DNA from: Pseudomonas sp. CBZ-4
Lineage (GTDB): Bacteria; Pseudomonadota; Gammaproteobacteria; Pseudomonadales; Pseudomonadaceae
Reading direction: 5' to 3'
Assembly: GCF_000346755.1 (NCBI RefSeq)
Contig: NZ_ANNV01000101.1
Coordinates: 100,718 to 164,717, forward strand
DNA: 64,000 bases
Made by a program: the position numbers and the translations under genes. Below the pieces are notes generated by a model. The model was not told the DNA's origin. It ran no database searches and saw only the letters and a program-made list of their open reading frames with translations. Positions 31,636 through 40,395 of this stretch are shown here, one piece after another. Each line of letters begins with the position of its first letter. Within the stretch, counting starts at the first letter, position 1.

Positions 31636-32958
31636 ATGATTAACGCAGTCATTGCCGCGGTCGGCACCATGCTGGTGCTCAGTTTGTCCCGCGTGCATGT
31701 GGTCATCGCCATCATCGTCGGCGCCCTGGTGGGTGGCCTCACCGGTGGCTTGGGCATCGACGCCACACTCAAAGCCTTCAATGGCGGCTTGGGCGGCGGT
31801 GCCACCGTGGCCTTGTCCTACGCCTTGCTGGGCGCTTTCGCTGTGGCGATTGCCAAGTCCGGCCTGGCCCACGCCCTGGCCGACAAGGCGCTGATGCTGG
31901 TGGACCGCCAGGAAGCCAGCGGCGGCAGCCACGTCAAATGGCTGCTGATCGGCCTGTTGTGGGGGGTGGCGATTGCGTCGCAGAACATCCTGCCGATCCA
32001 TATCGCGTTTATTCCGTTGCTGGTGCCGCCCTTGTTGTACGTGCTGACCAAGCTGCAACTGGACCGCCGCCTGATCGCCTGTGTGATGACGTTCGGCTTG
32101 ATCACCCCGTACATGTTCCTGCCAGTGGGCTTCGGCAATATCTTCCTCAACCAGATCCTGCTGGCCAACGTGGCCAAGAGCGGCGTGGACATCAGCCAGG
32201 TCAACGTCACCCACGCCATGGGCCTGCCGGCGCTGGGCATGGTGGTGGGATTATTGGTGGCGGTGTTTGTCAGCTACCGTAAAAAACGCGTGTACGACCT
32301 GGAGAAAATCGAGCGCGTCGAGCAAGTCGCGGTGCAATACAACCCGCTGACCTTGCTGGTGGCCGGCCTGGCGATTGCCTCGGCGTTCATCATTCAGCTG
32401 TGGCTGGATTCGATGATCATTGGCGCGCTGGCGGGTTTCCTGATCTTCTCGGTGTCGGGCATCGTGCGCTGGAGCGACACCGACGACCTGTTCACCGAAG
32501 GCATGAAAATGATGGCGATGATCGGCTTCATCATGATCGCCTCGTCGGGCTTTGCCGAAGTGCTCAAGGCCACCGGCGACGTGCGTTCGCTGGTGGAAAC
32601 CTCGGCGGCGTTTATCGGCCATAGCCGTGGCGTTGGCGCGTTGCTGATGTTGCTGGTGGGGCTGTTGGTGACCATGGGTATCGGCTCGTCGTTCTCGACG
32701 GTGCCGATCCTGGCGGCGATTTTCGTGCCGCTGTGTGTGCAACTGGGGTTCAGCCCGATGGCCATCGTGTGCATCGTCGGCACAGCGGGCGCCTTGGGCG
32801 ATGCCGGTTCGCCGGCGTCGGACTCCACCCTCGGCCCGACCTCCGGTCTGAATATCGACGGCCAGCACCACCATATCTGGGACACCGTGGTGCCGACCTT
32901 CCTGCACTACAACATCCCGCTGCTGGCGTTTGGCTGGCTGGCGGCAATGACCCTGTAG
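31636..32958 (+). CDS. Na+/H+ antiporter-family transporter
   Basis: A 440-residue membrane protein of about eleven helices. ATG at 31636 follows TTGAGGTATCC; the longer frame from 31480 has a proline-rich, non-membrane extension and is rejected. Features include repeated Gly-rich helices (GALVGGLTGGLGIDATLKAF), a central S-x-x-E-like region, and GDAGSPASDSTLGPTSGLN near residue 395, a typical motif of the NhaC/ArsB-like antiporter superfamily. It is divergent from the chemoreceptor, as in the P. aeruginosa tlpQ neighbourhood as I recall it. Substrate could be an organic anion or amino acid with Na+ or H+. Confidence 0.75.
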   Translation: MINAVIAAVGTMLVLSLSRVHVVIAIIVGALVGGLTGGLGIDATLKAFNGGLGGGATVALSYALLGAFAVAIAKSGLAHALADKALMLVDRQEASGGSHVKWLLIGLLWGVAIASQNILPIHIAFIPLLVPPLLYVLTKLQLDRRLIACVMTFGLITPYMFLPVGFGNIFLNQILLANVAKSGVDISQVNVTHAMGLPALGMVVGLLVAVFVSYRKKRVYDLEKIERVEQVAVQYNPLTLLVAGLAIASAFIIQLWLDSMIIGALAGFLIFSVSGIVRWSDTDDLFTEGMKMMAMIGFIMIASSGFAEVLKATGDVRSLVETSAAFIGHSRGVGALLMLLVGLLVTMGIGSSFSTVPILAAIFVPLCVQLGFSPMAIVCIVGTAGALGDAGSPASDSTLGPTSGLNIDGQHHHIWDTVVPTFLHYNIPLLAFGWLAAMTL

Positions 32959-32967
32959 TCAGCGCGT

Positions 32968-34299
32968 TTAAACGTCGCGCATCAACAGGCCAAAGCGCAG
33001 GTCCATCTCCATAGGGACGGGCACATACACCGTGTGCCCATCCCCCGGCGCCACCTCGATGGCCTCGCCCTTGGCGTTGTGCATCATCCCCAGGTCAAAG
33101 TGGAAATTGCCCGCAGGCGTCATCAACTCCAGGTGATTGCCCACGGCAAAGCGGTTCTTCACCTTCACCTCGGCCAACTCTCCCCGACGCTCGCCGGTCA
33201 ATTCTCCGACAAACTGCTGACGTTCCGAGACTGAGCTGCCGTTCTGGTAGTTCTGGTATTCGTCGTGCACGTGCCGGCGCAGGAAACCTTCGGTGTAGCC
33301 GCGCTGGGCCAGGGATTCGAGGTCGGTCATCAGGCTGCGGTCAAAGGCGCGGCCGGCCACCGCGTCATCGATGGCCTGGCGATACACCTGGGTGGTGCGC
33401 GCGCAATAGAAGTGGGATTTGGTGCGGCCTTCGATTTTCAGCGAGTGCACGCCCATATGGGTCAGGCGCTCCACGTGCTGTACGGCGCGCAGGTCCTTGG
33501 CGTTCATGATGTAGGTGCCGTGCTCGTCTTCGAAGGCGGGCATCTGTTCGTCGGGACGGTTGGCTTCCTGCAGCAGGAACACCTGGTCGGTGGGCGTGCC
33601 AATGCCCAGGGTCGGCTGGAATTGCTGGACGATCTCGCCCGTGGCGTTCTCCACCGCCGGCGTGGCCTGGTATTTCCAGCGGCAGGCGTTGGTGCAGGTG
33701 CCTTGGTTGGCGTCGCGCTTGTTCATGTAGCCGGAGAGCAGGCAGCGCCCGGAGTAGGCCATGCACAAGGCGCCGTGGACGAAGATTTCCAGTTCCATGG
33801 CCGGGACTTGCTCGCGGATGTCGCCGATCTCTTCCAGGGACAATTCCCGCGACAGGATCACCCGGCAAATGCCTTGCTGCTGCCAGAACTCCACGCTGGC
33901 CCAGTTCACTGTGTTGGCCTGCACCGACAGGTGAATCGGCATCTGTGGAAAGTGCCGGCGCACCAGCATGATCAGCCCGGGGTCGGACATGATCAGCGCA
34001 TCCGGGCCCATGGCGATCACCGGGGCCAGGTCCTTGAGGAAGGTTTTCAGCTTGGCGTTGTGCGGCGCGATGTTGACCACCACGTAGAAACGCTTGCCCT
34101 GGGCATGGGCCTCGTCGATGCCCAGGGCCAGGTTGGCGTGGTCGAATTCGTTGTTGCGCACCCGCAGGCTGTAGCGCGGCTGGCCGGCGTAGACCGCATC
34201 GGCACCGTAGGCGAAGGCATAGCGCATGTTTTTCAGGGTGCCGGCGGGGGCGAGCAGTTCGGGGGCAATAACAGGGGGCATGGTCGGTACTTGAGTCAA
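32968..34299 (-). CDS. trhP: U32-family tRNA hydroxylation protein TrhP (YegQ)
   Basis: A 443-residue enzyme required for prephenate-dependent 5-hydroxyuridine formation at tRNA position 34. The N-terminus ELLAPAGTLKNMRYAFAYGA is the U32 family start. The diagnostic segment EIFVHGALCMAYSGRCLLSG with YMNKRDANQGTCTNACRW carries the Fe-S-type cysteines. The ending FGLLMRDV and the C-terminal beta barrel agree with full-length YegQ. It is convergent with the transporter at 10 bases. In E. coli the second hydroxylation route is TrhO. Confidence 0.9.
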   Translation of the reverse strand: MTQVPTMPPVIAPELLAPAGTLKNMRYAFAYGADAVYAGQPRYSLRVRNNEFDHANLALGIDEAHAQGKRFYVVVNIAPHNAKLKTFLKDLAPVIAMGPDALIMSDPGLIMLVRRHFPQMPIHLSVQANTVNWASVEFWQQQGICRVILSRELSLEEIGDIREQVPAMELEIFVHGALCMAYSGRCLLSGYMNKRDANQGTCTNACRWKYQATPAVENATGEIVQQFQPTLGIGTPTDQVFLLQEANRPDEQMPAFEDEHGTYIMNAKDLRAVQHVERLTHMGVHSLKIEGRTKSHFYCARTTQVYRQAIDDAVAGRAFDRSLMTDLESLAQRGYTEGFLRRHVHDEYQNYQNGSSVSERQQFVGELTGERRGELAEVKVKNRFAVGNHLELMTPAGNFHFDLGMMHNAKGEAIEVAPGDGHTVYVPVPMEMDLRFGLLMRDV

Positions 34300-34444
34300 A
34301 AAAGTGCGGCAGCGTAGAGCACGCCGGCGCGGGGTTTATTGATCTGGGTCTAGGCTTGCAACAAAGAGGGCACTCGTAGCGCTGGGCGTGGACTAAGCAG
34401 CAGGGGCCTACGCAGGTCTTCTGCTTTTCTGACATGGACCGGAC

Positions 34445-35512
34445 ATGAATCAAACCAACCTGCAATTCAAAACCCTGTTGTTACTGCTGGCCTTGGTGAC
34501 CGTCGCCTTTATCTGGATATTGCTGCCGTTCTACGGCGCGGTGTTCTGGGCGGTGATCCTCGGCATCATCTTTGCGCCGATGCAGCGCCGCTTGCAGCAA
34601 CGTTTCGCCTGGAACCGCAACCTGACCTCCCTGACCACCCTGGCGGTGTGCCTGGTGATCGCGATCCTGCCGGTGATCATCACCAGCGCCTTGCTGGTGC
34701 AAGAGGGGGCGACGCTCTATAAAAACGTCGAAAGCGGCAAGTTGGACGTGGCCGGCTATATCGAGCAGTTCAAGAACTTCCTGCCGCCGTACTTCCAGCA
34801 CCTGCTGGATCGCTTTGGCATGGGCAACCTGGAAGGGCTGCGCGAGAAGATCGTCAAGAGCGCGATGCAAGGCAGCCAGTTCTTTGCGTCCCAGGCGTTC
34901 AGCTTTGGCCAGGGCACGTTTGACTTCCTCGTGAGCTTTTTCATCATGCTGTACCTGCTGTTCTTCCTGCTGCGCGACGGCCCCGAACTGGTGCGTAAAG
35001 TGCGCACGGCGGTGCCGCTGGCCGAGCCGCAGAAGCGCCGCTTGCAACTCAAGTTCAATCGGGTGGTGCGTGCCACGGTCAAGGGCAACGTGCTGGTGGC
35101 CGTGACGCAAGGCGCGCTGGGCGGGTTGATCTTCTGGTTCCTGGACATTCCCAGTGCGTTGCTCTGGGCGGTGCTGATGGCGTTTCTATCACTGTTGCCT
35201 GCGGTGGGCGCCGGCATTGTGTGGGGGCCGGTGGCCGCTTACTTCCTGTTGAGCGGTTCGATCTGGCAGGGCGTGGTGCTGGCCTTGTTTGGCGTGTTCG
35301 TGATCGGCTTGGTGGACAACGTGCTGCGACCGATCCTGGTGGGCAAGGACACCAAGATGCCGGATTACCTGATCCTGATCTCGACGCTGGGCGGGCTGTC
35401 GGTGTTTGGCCTGAACGGCTTTGTGATCGGGCCACTGGTGGCGGCGTTGTTCATGTCCAGCTGGGCGCTGTTCGTGGAGAGCAAGCCGCGGGTCAAGTTG
35501 CCGCTGCCGTAG
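34445..35512 (+). CDS. AI-2E family transporter
   Basis: A 355-residue inner-membrane protein. Two N-terminal helices (about 9-28 and 31-50) are followed by a soluble segment with KNFLPPYFQHLLDRFGMGNL, then helices at about 155-180, 215-300 and 310-345. The family pattern around LPAVGAGIVWGPVAAYFLLS and DNVLRPILVGKD is clear. Such proteins were named for AI-2 export but many are Na+(Li+)/H+ antiporters or of unknown function. It is convergent with a small gene whose stop is 3 bases away. Confidence 0.85.
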   Translation: MNQTNLQFKTLLLLLALVTVAFIWILLPFYGAVFWAVILGIIFAPMQRRLQQRFAWNRNLTSLTTLAVCLVIAILPVIITSALLVQEGATLYKNVESGKLDVAGYIEQFKNFLPPYFQHLLDRFGMGNLEGLREKIVKSAMQGSQFFASQAFSFGQGTFDFLVSFFIMLYLLFFLLRDGPELVRKVRTAVPLAEPQKRRLQLKFNRVVRATVKGNVLVAVTQGALGGLIFWFLDIPSALLWAVLMAFLSLLPAVGAGIVWGPVAAYFLLSGSIWQGVVLALFGVFVIGLVDNVLRPILVGKDTKMPDYLILISTLGGLSVFGLNGFVIGPLVAALFMSSWALFVESKPRVKLPLP

Positions 35513-35515
35513 GCT

Positions 35516-35698
35516 TCAGGCGTGAAGCTTGAAGGTCGAGGCTTGCTGCAGCTGTTTCTTGGCGGCGGACAAGGAGGTCAGCGGGCCGCTGATGGCCTCG
35601 CCATCGCGCACCACATACCAGCAGGCCAGCAACCCCAGCTCGCGCAGAGGGGCGGGAACGGCGCTACCGATGACAGACATGATTTGAACAGTGGGCAT
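35516..35698 (-). CDS. small hypothetical protein
   Basis: 60 residues starting MPTVQIMSVIGSAVPAPLRE. The ATG at 35698 is chosen because TGGAGGTCCTT precedes it; the upstream ATG at 35710 lies inside that ribosome site. The middle reads ELGLLACWYVVRDGEAISGP, a W-Y-V-V-R-D-G-x-x-x-G-P pattern reminiscent of GYF-like 'WY...DG...GP' folds. It is conserved in size with pseudomonad proteins. No function known. Confidence 0.55.
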   Translation of the reverse strand: MPTVQIMSVIGSAVPAPLRELGLLACWYVVRDGEAISGPLTSLSAAKKQLQQASTFKLHA

Positions 35699-35789
35699 AA
35701 GGACCTCCAATCGTTATGGAGGTCACCTTACGCGGCAGTGGGGTGTAGGAAAAATCACCTGTCTCGATAGTGGACATTGACGTGACGCG

Positions 35790-35984
35790 TCAGTCCACCA
35801 CGTGATCGAGCATTACCACTACTTCCTGCTCACTGAGCAAACCCTTGCGCACCAGGTTTTCGGCGAGCAACGCGAGGAACTTGGCGCTGCGGTGGCCTTC
35901 CAGATGCTTGAGTTCGGTGAGGGCGCTATAGACCTTGCTGGACGTACACAGGCCAGCGGTGCGGTGTGGGTGTTGCGTGGGCAT
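35790..35984 (-). CDS. small hypothetical protein
   Basis: A 64-residue helical protein beginning MPTQHPHRTAGLCTSSKVYS and ending LLSEQEVVVMLDHVVD. AAGGACGA lies just before the ATG. The stop of a 36-residue frame is 2 bases upstream, so the two are probably translated together. The segment AKFLALLAENLVRKGLLSEQ suggests a short two-helix fold. I do not recognise a family with a known role. Confidence 0.5.
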   Translation of the reverse strand: MPTQHPHRTAGLCTSSKVYSALTELKHLEGHRSAKFLALLAENLVRKGLLSEQEVVVMLDHVVD

Positions 35985-35986
35985 GG

Positions 35987-36097
35987 TCAGTCGTCCTTGT
36001 TGTTATTGGGTGGACAGGCTCGATAGTGGGAGTGTGTCGTGACACAAACATGACAGCGCGAGCCCCGATCAAGCAAGTAGACAATGGTGTTGATCAT
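35987..36097 (-). CDS. very short open frame, possible leader or small protein
   Basis: 36 codons from ATG 36097, preceded by the strong site CGAGGAGCAATCACAC, running to TGA at 35987. The peptide is MINTIVYLLDRGSRCHVCVT with a His- and Pro-containing tail. It lies 2 bases before the next start. It may be a genuine small protein or a translational leader. Coding is uncertain. Confidence 0.4.
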   Translation of the reverse strand: MINTIVYLLDRGSRCHVCVTTHSHYRACPPNNNKDD

Positions 36098-36163
36098 GTG
36101 TGATTGCTCCTCGGCCATTGTCCTCACAGCGACCTTGGCGCGATAAATCCAGACTTTTCATGC

Positions 36164-36194
36164 AAAAAAAAGGCCCCGCCGGACGGGCGAGGCC
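36164..36194 (-). terminator. intrinsic terminator for the gene at 36214-36564
   Basis: On the minus strand GGCCTCGCC and GGCGGGGCC pair (one U-G) around a five-base loop, followed by seven or more T. Confidence 0.85.
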
Positions 36195-36213
36195 TGTTTC
36201 AGACGATTGGCGC

Positions 36214-36564
36214 CTACCAGCCGCGGCCATAATAGCCGTGCGGAGGGCCGTAGTAGCCACGCGGTGGGCCGTAATAGACCGGCGCCGGGCGGTAGTAGAC
36301 CTGTTGTTGCACGTACACCGGCGGTGGCGGCGCGTAGTACACCGGCGGCGGGGCGGCATACACCGGCTGCGGCTGCACATACACCGGCTGTTGCTGCACG
36401 TAGACCTCACGCGGCTGGCTGGCAACCACGGAGCCCACGACGGCGGCGCCGACTAAAGCGCCCAGTACGGCCGGGCCACCCCAACCACCACCGTGGGCGG
36501 AGGCTTGGCCTGCCATCGCGAGTGCGCCAACCAGCAAGGCGATTTTGGGGATTGTACGAATCAT
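36214..36564 (-). CDS. secreted Pro/Tyr/Gln-rich protein
   Basis: A 116-residue exported protein starting at ATG 36564 after CCGAGGAATGACC. The signal peptide MIRTIPKIALLVGALAMAGQ ends at ASA. Then come a Gly-rich hydrophobic stretch (GGPAVLGALVGAAVVGSVVA) and tandem repeats of the type PVY-(V/Y)-x-x-(P/Q), for example VYVQQQPVYVQPQPVYAAPP, ending PPHGYYGRGW. Similar YXXP-rich small proteins occur widely in Pseudomonas and are of unknown role, possibly envelope-associated. Its terminator is strong. Confidence 0.65.
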   Translation of the reverse strand: MIRTIPKIALLVGALAMAGQASAHGGGWGGPAVLGALVGAAVVGSVVASQPREVYVQQQPVYVQPQPVYAAPPPVYYAPPPPVYVQQQVYYRPAPVYYGPPRGYYGPPHGYYGRGW

Positions 36565-36726
36565 GGTCATTCCTCGGTTAGCCCCTGCGCTTGTGGTCTG
36601 CAATCAATAGACTCAAGGATTGTCGCGGGGATACTTTTAAGACAACGTATTTCTGGAAAACAGCACGGCCGATTGGTAAAGGTTGTGTAAGGTCTGTACC
36701 GATTTGCTTACTTCAAGGAGTTACCC

Positions 36727-37545
36727 ATGCAGATGCACCCCAACAAAGACACCCAACTGTGCATGTCTCTGTCGGCGCGCCCGGGGAATTTTGGCCTGCG
36801 TTTTCACAACCACCTGTATGAACAGCTGGGGTTGAACTTCTACTATAAAGCCTTCAGCAGCCAGGATTTGCCCGGCGCGATCGGTGGTATCCGTGCCTTG
36901 GGCATCCGGGGTTGCGGGGTTTCCATGCCGTTCAAAGAGGCCGCCATTGCCTTAGTGGATGAATTGGACGATTCGGTTCAAGCCATCGATTCGCTGAACA
37001 CCATCGTCAACACCGACGGCCACCTCAAGGCCTACAACACCGATTACATCGCCATCGAACAACTGCTGGTGAAACACGCCGTGCCAAAAGACTCGACCTT
37101 CGCCCTGCGTGGCAGCGGCGGCATGGCCAAGGCGGTGGCCAGCGCCTTGCGTGACGGCGGCTACGGCAATGGCCTGATCGTCGCTCGCAACGAAGCGGCG
37201 GGCCGCGCGTTGGCGCAGAACCTGGGATACGAATGGCAGGCGGAGTTGGGTGATGCACGCCCGCAGATGCTGATCAACGTGACGCCGATTGGCATGACCG
37301 GTGGCGCAGAGGCGGATGCGCTGGCGTTTGACGCAGCGGCTGTCGATGCGGCGGACACTGTGTTCGATGTGGTAGCGATCCCCGCCGAAACGCCATTGAT
37401 CGTGCGTGGACGGGCGCAAGGCAAGCGGGTGATTACCGGGTTGGAAGTGATCGCGATTCAGGCGTTGGAGCAGTTTGTGCTGTACACCGGGGTGCGGCCG
37501 ACCGATGAACAGTTCCAGGCGGCAGTGGCCTTCGCCCGCACGTGA
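36727..37545 (+). CDS. shikimate 5-dehydrogenase-like protein (HI0607/SdhL class)
   Basis: A 272-residue NADP(H)-type dehydrogenase related to AroE. Catalytic Lys lies in GVSMPFKEAAI (about residue 68) and catalytic Asp in AYNTDYIA (about residue 102). The nucleotide loop is RGSGGMAKAVASAL rather than the usual G-A-G-G-A, which is the mark of the HI0607-like class whose activity on shikimate is weak. The ribosome site AAGGAGTTACCC is strong. A standalone gene, so it is probably not the main aromatic pathway enzyme. Confidence 0.8.
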   Translation: MQMHPNKDTQLCMSLSARPGNFGLRFHNHLYEQLGLNFYYKAFSSQDLPGAIGGIRALGIRGCGVSMPFKEAAIALVDELDDSVQAIDSLNTIVNTDGHLKAYNTDYIAIEQLLVKHAVPKDSTFALRGSGGMAKAVASALRDGGYGNGLIVARNEAAGRALAQNLGYEWQAELGDARPQMLINVTPIGMTGGAEADALAFDAAAVDAADTVFDVVAIPAETPLIVRGRAQGKRVITGLEVIAIQALEQFVLYTGVRPTDEQFQAAVAFART

Positions 37546-37563
37546 GGCACTGTGGAGATTCAA

Positions 37564-37583
37564 TGTGGGAGCTGGCTCCCACA
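37564..37583. repeat. short REP-like hairpin
   Basis: TGTGGGAGCTGGCTCCCACA, the end motif of the fluorescent pseudomonad repeat folded on itself. Confidence 0.7.
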
Positions 37584-37596
37584 TTATAGGAGGGTG

Positions 37597-38244
37597 TTAT
37601 GCCTGTTCCAGCTGGGTCAGGCGTTCTTCCAGTGCGGCAATCCGGGCTTCCAGCTCTTCAATGCGATCCGCCGAAACCGTGGCCCCACGCTCCACCGGAT
37701 TACCCCGCGCCGCCATAATCACCTCGATATCCGCCGGGTCCCCCAGCGCATGGGTATAGCGATCTTCCCGCTGCCCCGCCTGGCGCGGCACCAGCAGTGC
37801 CAACCCGCGTGCAATCAGGCGTTCCAGCTGATGCACGACCTGCTCGGCGTCTTCAAAATCATGCATGCGCCCGCTGCGGGTCAGCAGCTCATTGACGGTT
37901 TGCGGGCCGCGCAGGAACAGCAGCCCGATCAGGATCACCTGGGCCGGCACCAGTTCCAGCGCCTTGTCCACGCGATGTTCCCAGCGGTCGGCGCGGCTGC
38001 CCATGACCAGGCGGGTAAAGCCTTGGCCTTCGAGTGCACGCAGGCTCTGGCCGACCTGGCCCTGGCTGAGGTTCATCACCGGCTCGCGGCTGGTCTTCTG
38101 GTTGCAGGCCAGTACCAGGGCGTTGAGGGTCAGGGGGTAGGTTTCCGGGTTGGTCGCCTGTTTTTCGATCAGGCAGCCCAGGATGCGGATTTCCGTGCTG
38201 TTCAGGCGCGGCTCAGGGGTGTCGGTGTCGTGCTCGGCGGTCAT
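37597..38244 (-). CDS. YceH family (DUF480, UPF0502) protein
   Basis: A 215-residue protein with two winged-helix-like repeats. The N-terminal motif [20 protein letters not shown] and [20 protein letters not shown] are characteristic of YceH. The C-terminal 30 residues are a coiled coil ([20 protein letters not shown]). The family is conserved in proteobacteria but its function is unknown; a role in DNA binding is a guess from the fold. Confidence 0.9.
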   Translation of the reverse strand: MTAEHDTDTPEPRLNSTEIRILGCLIEKQATNPETYPLTLNALVLACNQKTSREPVMNLSQGQVGQSLRALEGQGFTRLVMGSRADRWEHRVDKALELVPAQVILIGLLFLRGPQTVNELLTRSGRMHDFEDAEQVVHQLERLIARGLALLVPRQAGQREDRYTHALGDPADIEVIMAARGNPVERGATVSADRIEELEARIAALEERLTQLEQA

Positions 38245-38360
38245 CGCGCTTTCCCTATGCAGTGAAGTGCCTAGCGTAAGCCGGAAAAAATAAAAGACAA
38301 GCGACCGGGCGGTCTATAATCGTCGCCTGTTCAAACCGTGCCATCACCCATGAGACTGCC

Positions 38361-38870
38361 ATGACCATTTCCCTGTACGCCGCTTCCATCCCAGTCTTCA
38401 AGCAAATGCTCACCGCCCTCAGCGGTGTGTTGACCAAGGCCGAAGCCCACGCCACCGCCAAGAACATCGAGCCGAATGCCTTGCTGCAAGCGCGCCTGTT
38501 CCCGGACATGTTCCAACTGGTGCGCCAGGTGCAGATCGCCGTCGACTTTGCCAAGGGCGTGTCCGCGCGCCTGGCCGAGATCGAAGTGCCGAAATACGAA
38601 GATGGCGAAGTGACCTTCGCCGACCTGCAAGCCCTGATCGCCAAGGTGCTGGCCTTTGTCGACACCATCAAGCCTGAGCAAGTCGACGGGAAGGAAGGCA
38701 TCGAGATCGTCACCCGTCCGGGCACGCCGAAAGAGAAGCGCTTCAGCGGCCAATCCTACCTGCTGACCTACGGCCTGCCGCAGTTCTTCTTCCACGTCAC
38801 CACCGCCTACGCTTTGCTGCGCCACAACGGTGTGGAAGTGGGCAAGCGCGACTACATGGGCGCGTTCTAA
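38361..38870 (+). CDS. DUF1993 family protein
   Basis: A 169-residue all-helical cytosolic protein beginning MTISLYAASIPVFKQMLTAL and ending GVEVGKRDYMGAF, both conserved in DUF1993. The fold is a DinB-like four-helix bundle; the histidine in FFHVTTAYALLRHNGVE is a conserved spot. It is expressed as a single gene, ended by a perfect bidirectional terminator. No reaction is known. Confidence 0.85.
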   Translation: MTISLYAASIPVFKQMLTALSGVLTKAEAHATAKNIEPNALLQARLFPDMFQLVRQVQIAVDFAKGVSARLAEIEVPKYEDGEVTFADLQALIAKVLAFVDTIKPEQVDGKEGIEIVTRPGTPKEKRFSGQSYLLTYGLPQFFFHVTTAYALLRHNGVEVGKRDYMGAF

Positions 38871-38878
38871 GCCGCCAC

Positions 38879-38922
38879 AAAAAAGCCGGGGCGGTTCACT
38901 CAAGAACCGCCCCGGCTTTTTT
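38879..38922. terminator. bidirectional intrinsic terminator
   Basis: GCCGGGGCGGTTC and GAACCGCCCCGGC pair perfectly around six bases, with A-run and T-run on either side. Serves DUF1993 and the convergent sstT gene. Confidence 0.95.
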
Positions 38923-38933
38923 GTGCGCGCAGG

Positions 38934-40154
38934 TCAGGCCGGCTGCTCTTCCTTGCCCAGGCAGGCCGCAGCGGTAAACAGCACATCGGTGGACGAATTC
39001 AACGCAGTCTCCGCCGAGTCCTGCAACACGCCGATGATGAAACCGACCGCAACCACCTGCATCGCGATCTCGCTGGGGATGCCAAACAGGCTGCACGCCA
39101 GCGGGATCAGCAGCAGCGAGCCGCCGGCCACGCCCGAAGCACCACAGGCGCAGATCGCGGCGACCACGCTGAGCAGCACGGCGGTCGGCAGGTCGACGGC
39201 GATACCCAGGGTATGCACGGCGGCCAGGGTCAGCACGGTGATGGTGATGGCGGCGCCGGCCATGTTGATGGTGGCACCGAGCGGGATCGACACCGAGTAG
39301 GTGTCTTCATGCAGGCCCAGGCGCTTGCTCAACGCCAGGTTGACCGGGATGTTGGCCGCTGAACTGCGGGTGAAGAAGGCGGTGATGCCGCTTTCGCGCA
39401 AGCACATCAGCACCAGCGGGTAGGGGTTGCGGCGCAGTTTCCAGAACACGATGGCCGGGTTGACCACCAGCGCCACAAACAGCATGCAACCGATCAGCAC
39501 CACCAGCAGGTGCGCGTAACCGAGCAGGGCGCCGAAACCGGAAGTGGCCAGGGTCGAGGCGACCAGGCCGAAAATGCCCAGGGGGGCGAAGCGGATCACC
39601 ACCCGCACGATCAACGTCACGCCGTTGGACAGGTCGTCCAGCACGGTGCGCGTGGTTTCGCCGGCATGGCGAATGGCTATGCCCATGCCGATGGCCCAGG
39701 CCAGGATGCCGATAAAGTTGGCATTCATCAGCGCGCTGACCGGGTTGTCGACCACGCTCAACAGCAGGCTTTGCAACACTTCGCCGATCCCGCCGGGGGC
39801 GCTGACGGCGGCGTCATGGGTGATCAATACCAGCGAGGACGGGAACCACATGCTGGCAATCACCGCGACCACGGCGGCGGCAAAAGTGCCCAGCAGGTAG
39901 AGGAACAGAATCGGTTTGATGTGGGTTTCCTGGCCGTGTTTATGGTTGGCGATCGACGCCATTACCAGCACAAACACCAGGATTGGCGCCACGGCCTTGA
40001 GCGCGGCGACAAACACTTTGCCGATAAAGCCGGTGGCTTGCGCCGCTTGGGGCGCCAACAGCGCGAGCAGAATGCCGGCGATCAAACCGATGACAATTTG
40101 TGTAACCAGGCTGACGCGTGTCAGGCGCTGGAGCAGGGAAGGGGCAGCAGTCAT
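38934..40154 (-). CDS. sstT: serine/threonine:Na+ symporter SstT
   Basis: A 406-residue transporter of the dicarboxylate/amino acid:cation symporter family. The start is [20 protein letters not shown]. Family motifs include [14 protein letters not shown] (the serine-rich re-entrant loop), [15 protein letters not shown] (the N-M-x-G sodium site) and the ending [20 protein letters not shown]. These and the length are those of SstT, which takes up Ser and Thr with Na+. The upstream region of about 240 bases is shared with a divergent MFS gene. Confidence 0.92.
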   Translation of the reverse strand: MTAAPSLLQRLTRVSLVTQIVIGLIAGILLALLAPQAAQATGFIGKVFVAALKAVAPILVFVLVMASIANHKHGQETHIKPILFLYLLGTFAAAVVAVIASMWFPSSLVLITHDAAVSAPGGIGEVLQSLLLSVVDNPVSALMNANFIGILAWAIGMGIAIRHAGETTRTVLDDLSNGVTLIVRVVIRFAPLGIFGLVASTLATSGFGALLGYAHLLVVLIGCMLFVALVVNPAIVFWKLRRNPYPLVLMCLRESGITAFFTRSSAANIPVNLALSKRLGLHEDTYSVSIPLGATINMAGAAITITVLTLAAVHTLGIAVDLPTAVLLSVVAAICACGASGVAGGSLLLIPLACSLFGIPSEIAMQVVAVGFIIGVLQDSAETALNSSTDVLFTAAACLGKEEQPA

Positions 40155-40395
40155 AAACAGTTGTCTCTGATTTTTTTAGTTGGGCGCAGCAGTGCAGGCA
40201 GAAAGGGCTGTAGGAAGCAGGCGCGGAGTCTAGCACGCTGTAGGAAAGCTCCCTGGCGCTGCGGCATTCCGTCACCCGCAGCTGTAGGGTTTCGGCAAAG
40301 CCAGACATACTCTGTTAAGATTCTCGCCTCTCACCTTTCCTATCTGTCAGCGGGCCCATTGGGCTGTCGTTGCTGTCGTCGTTTCTGGAGTTTTC

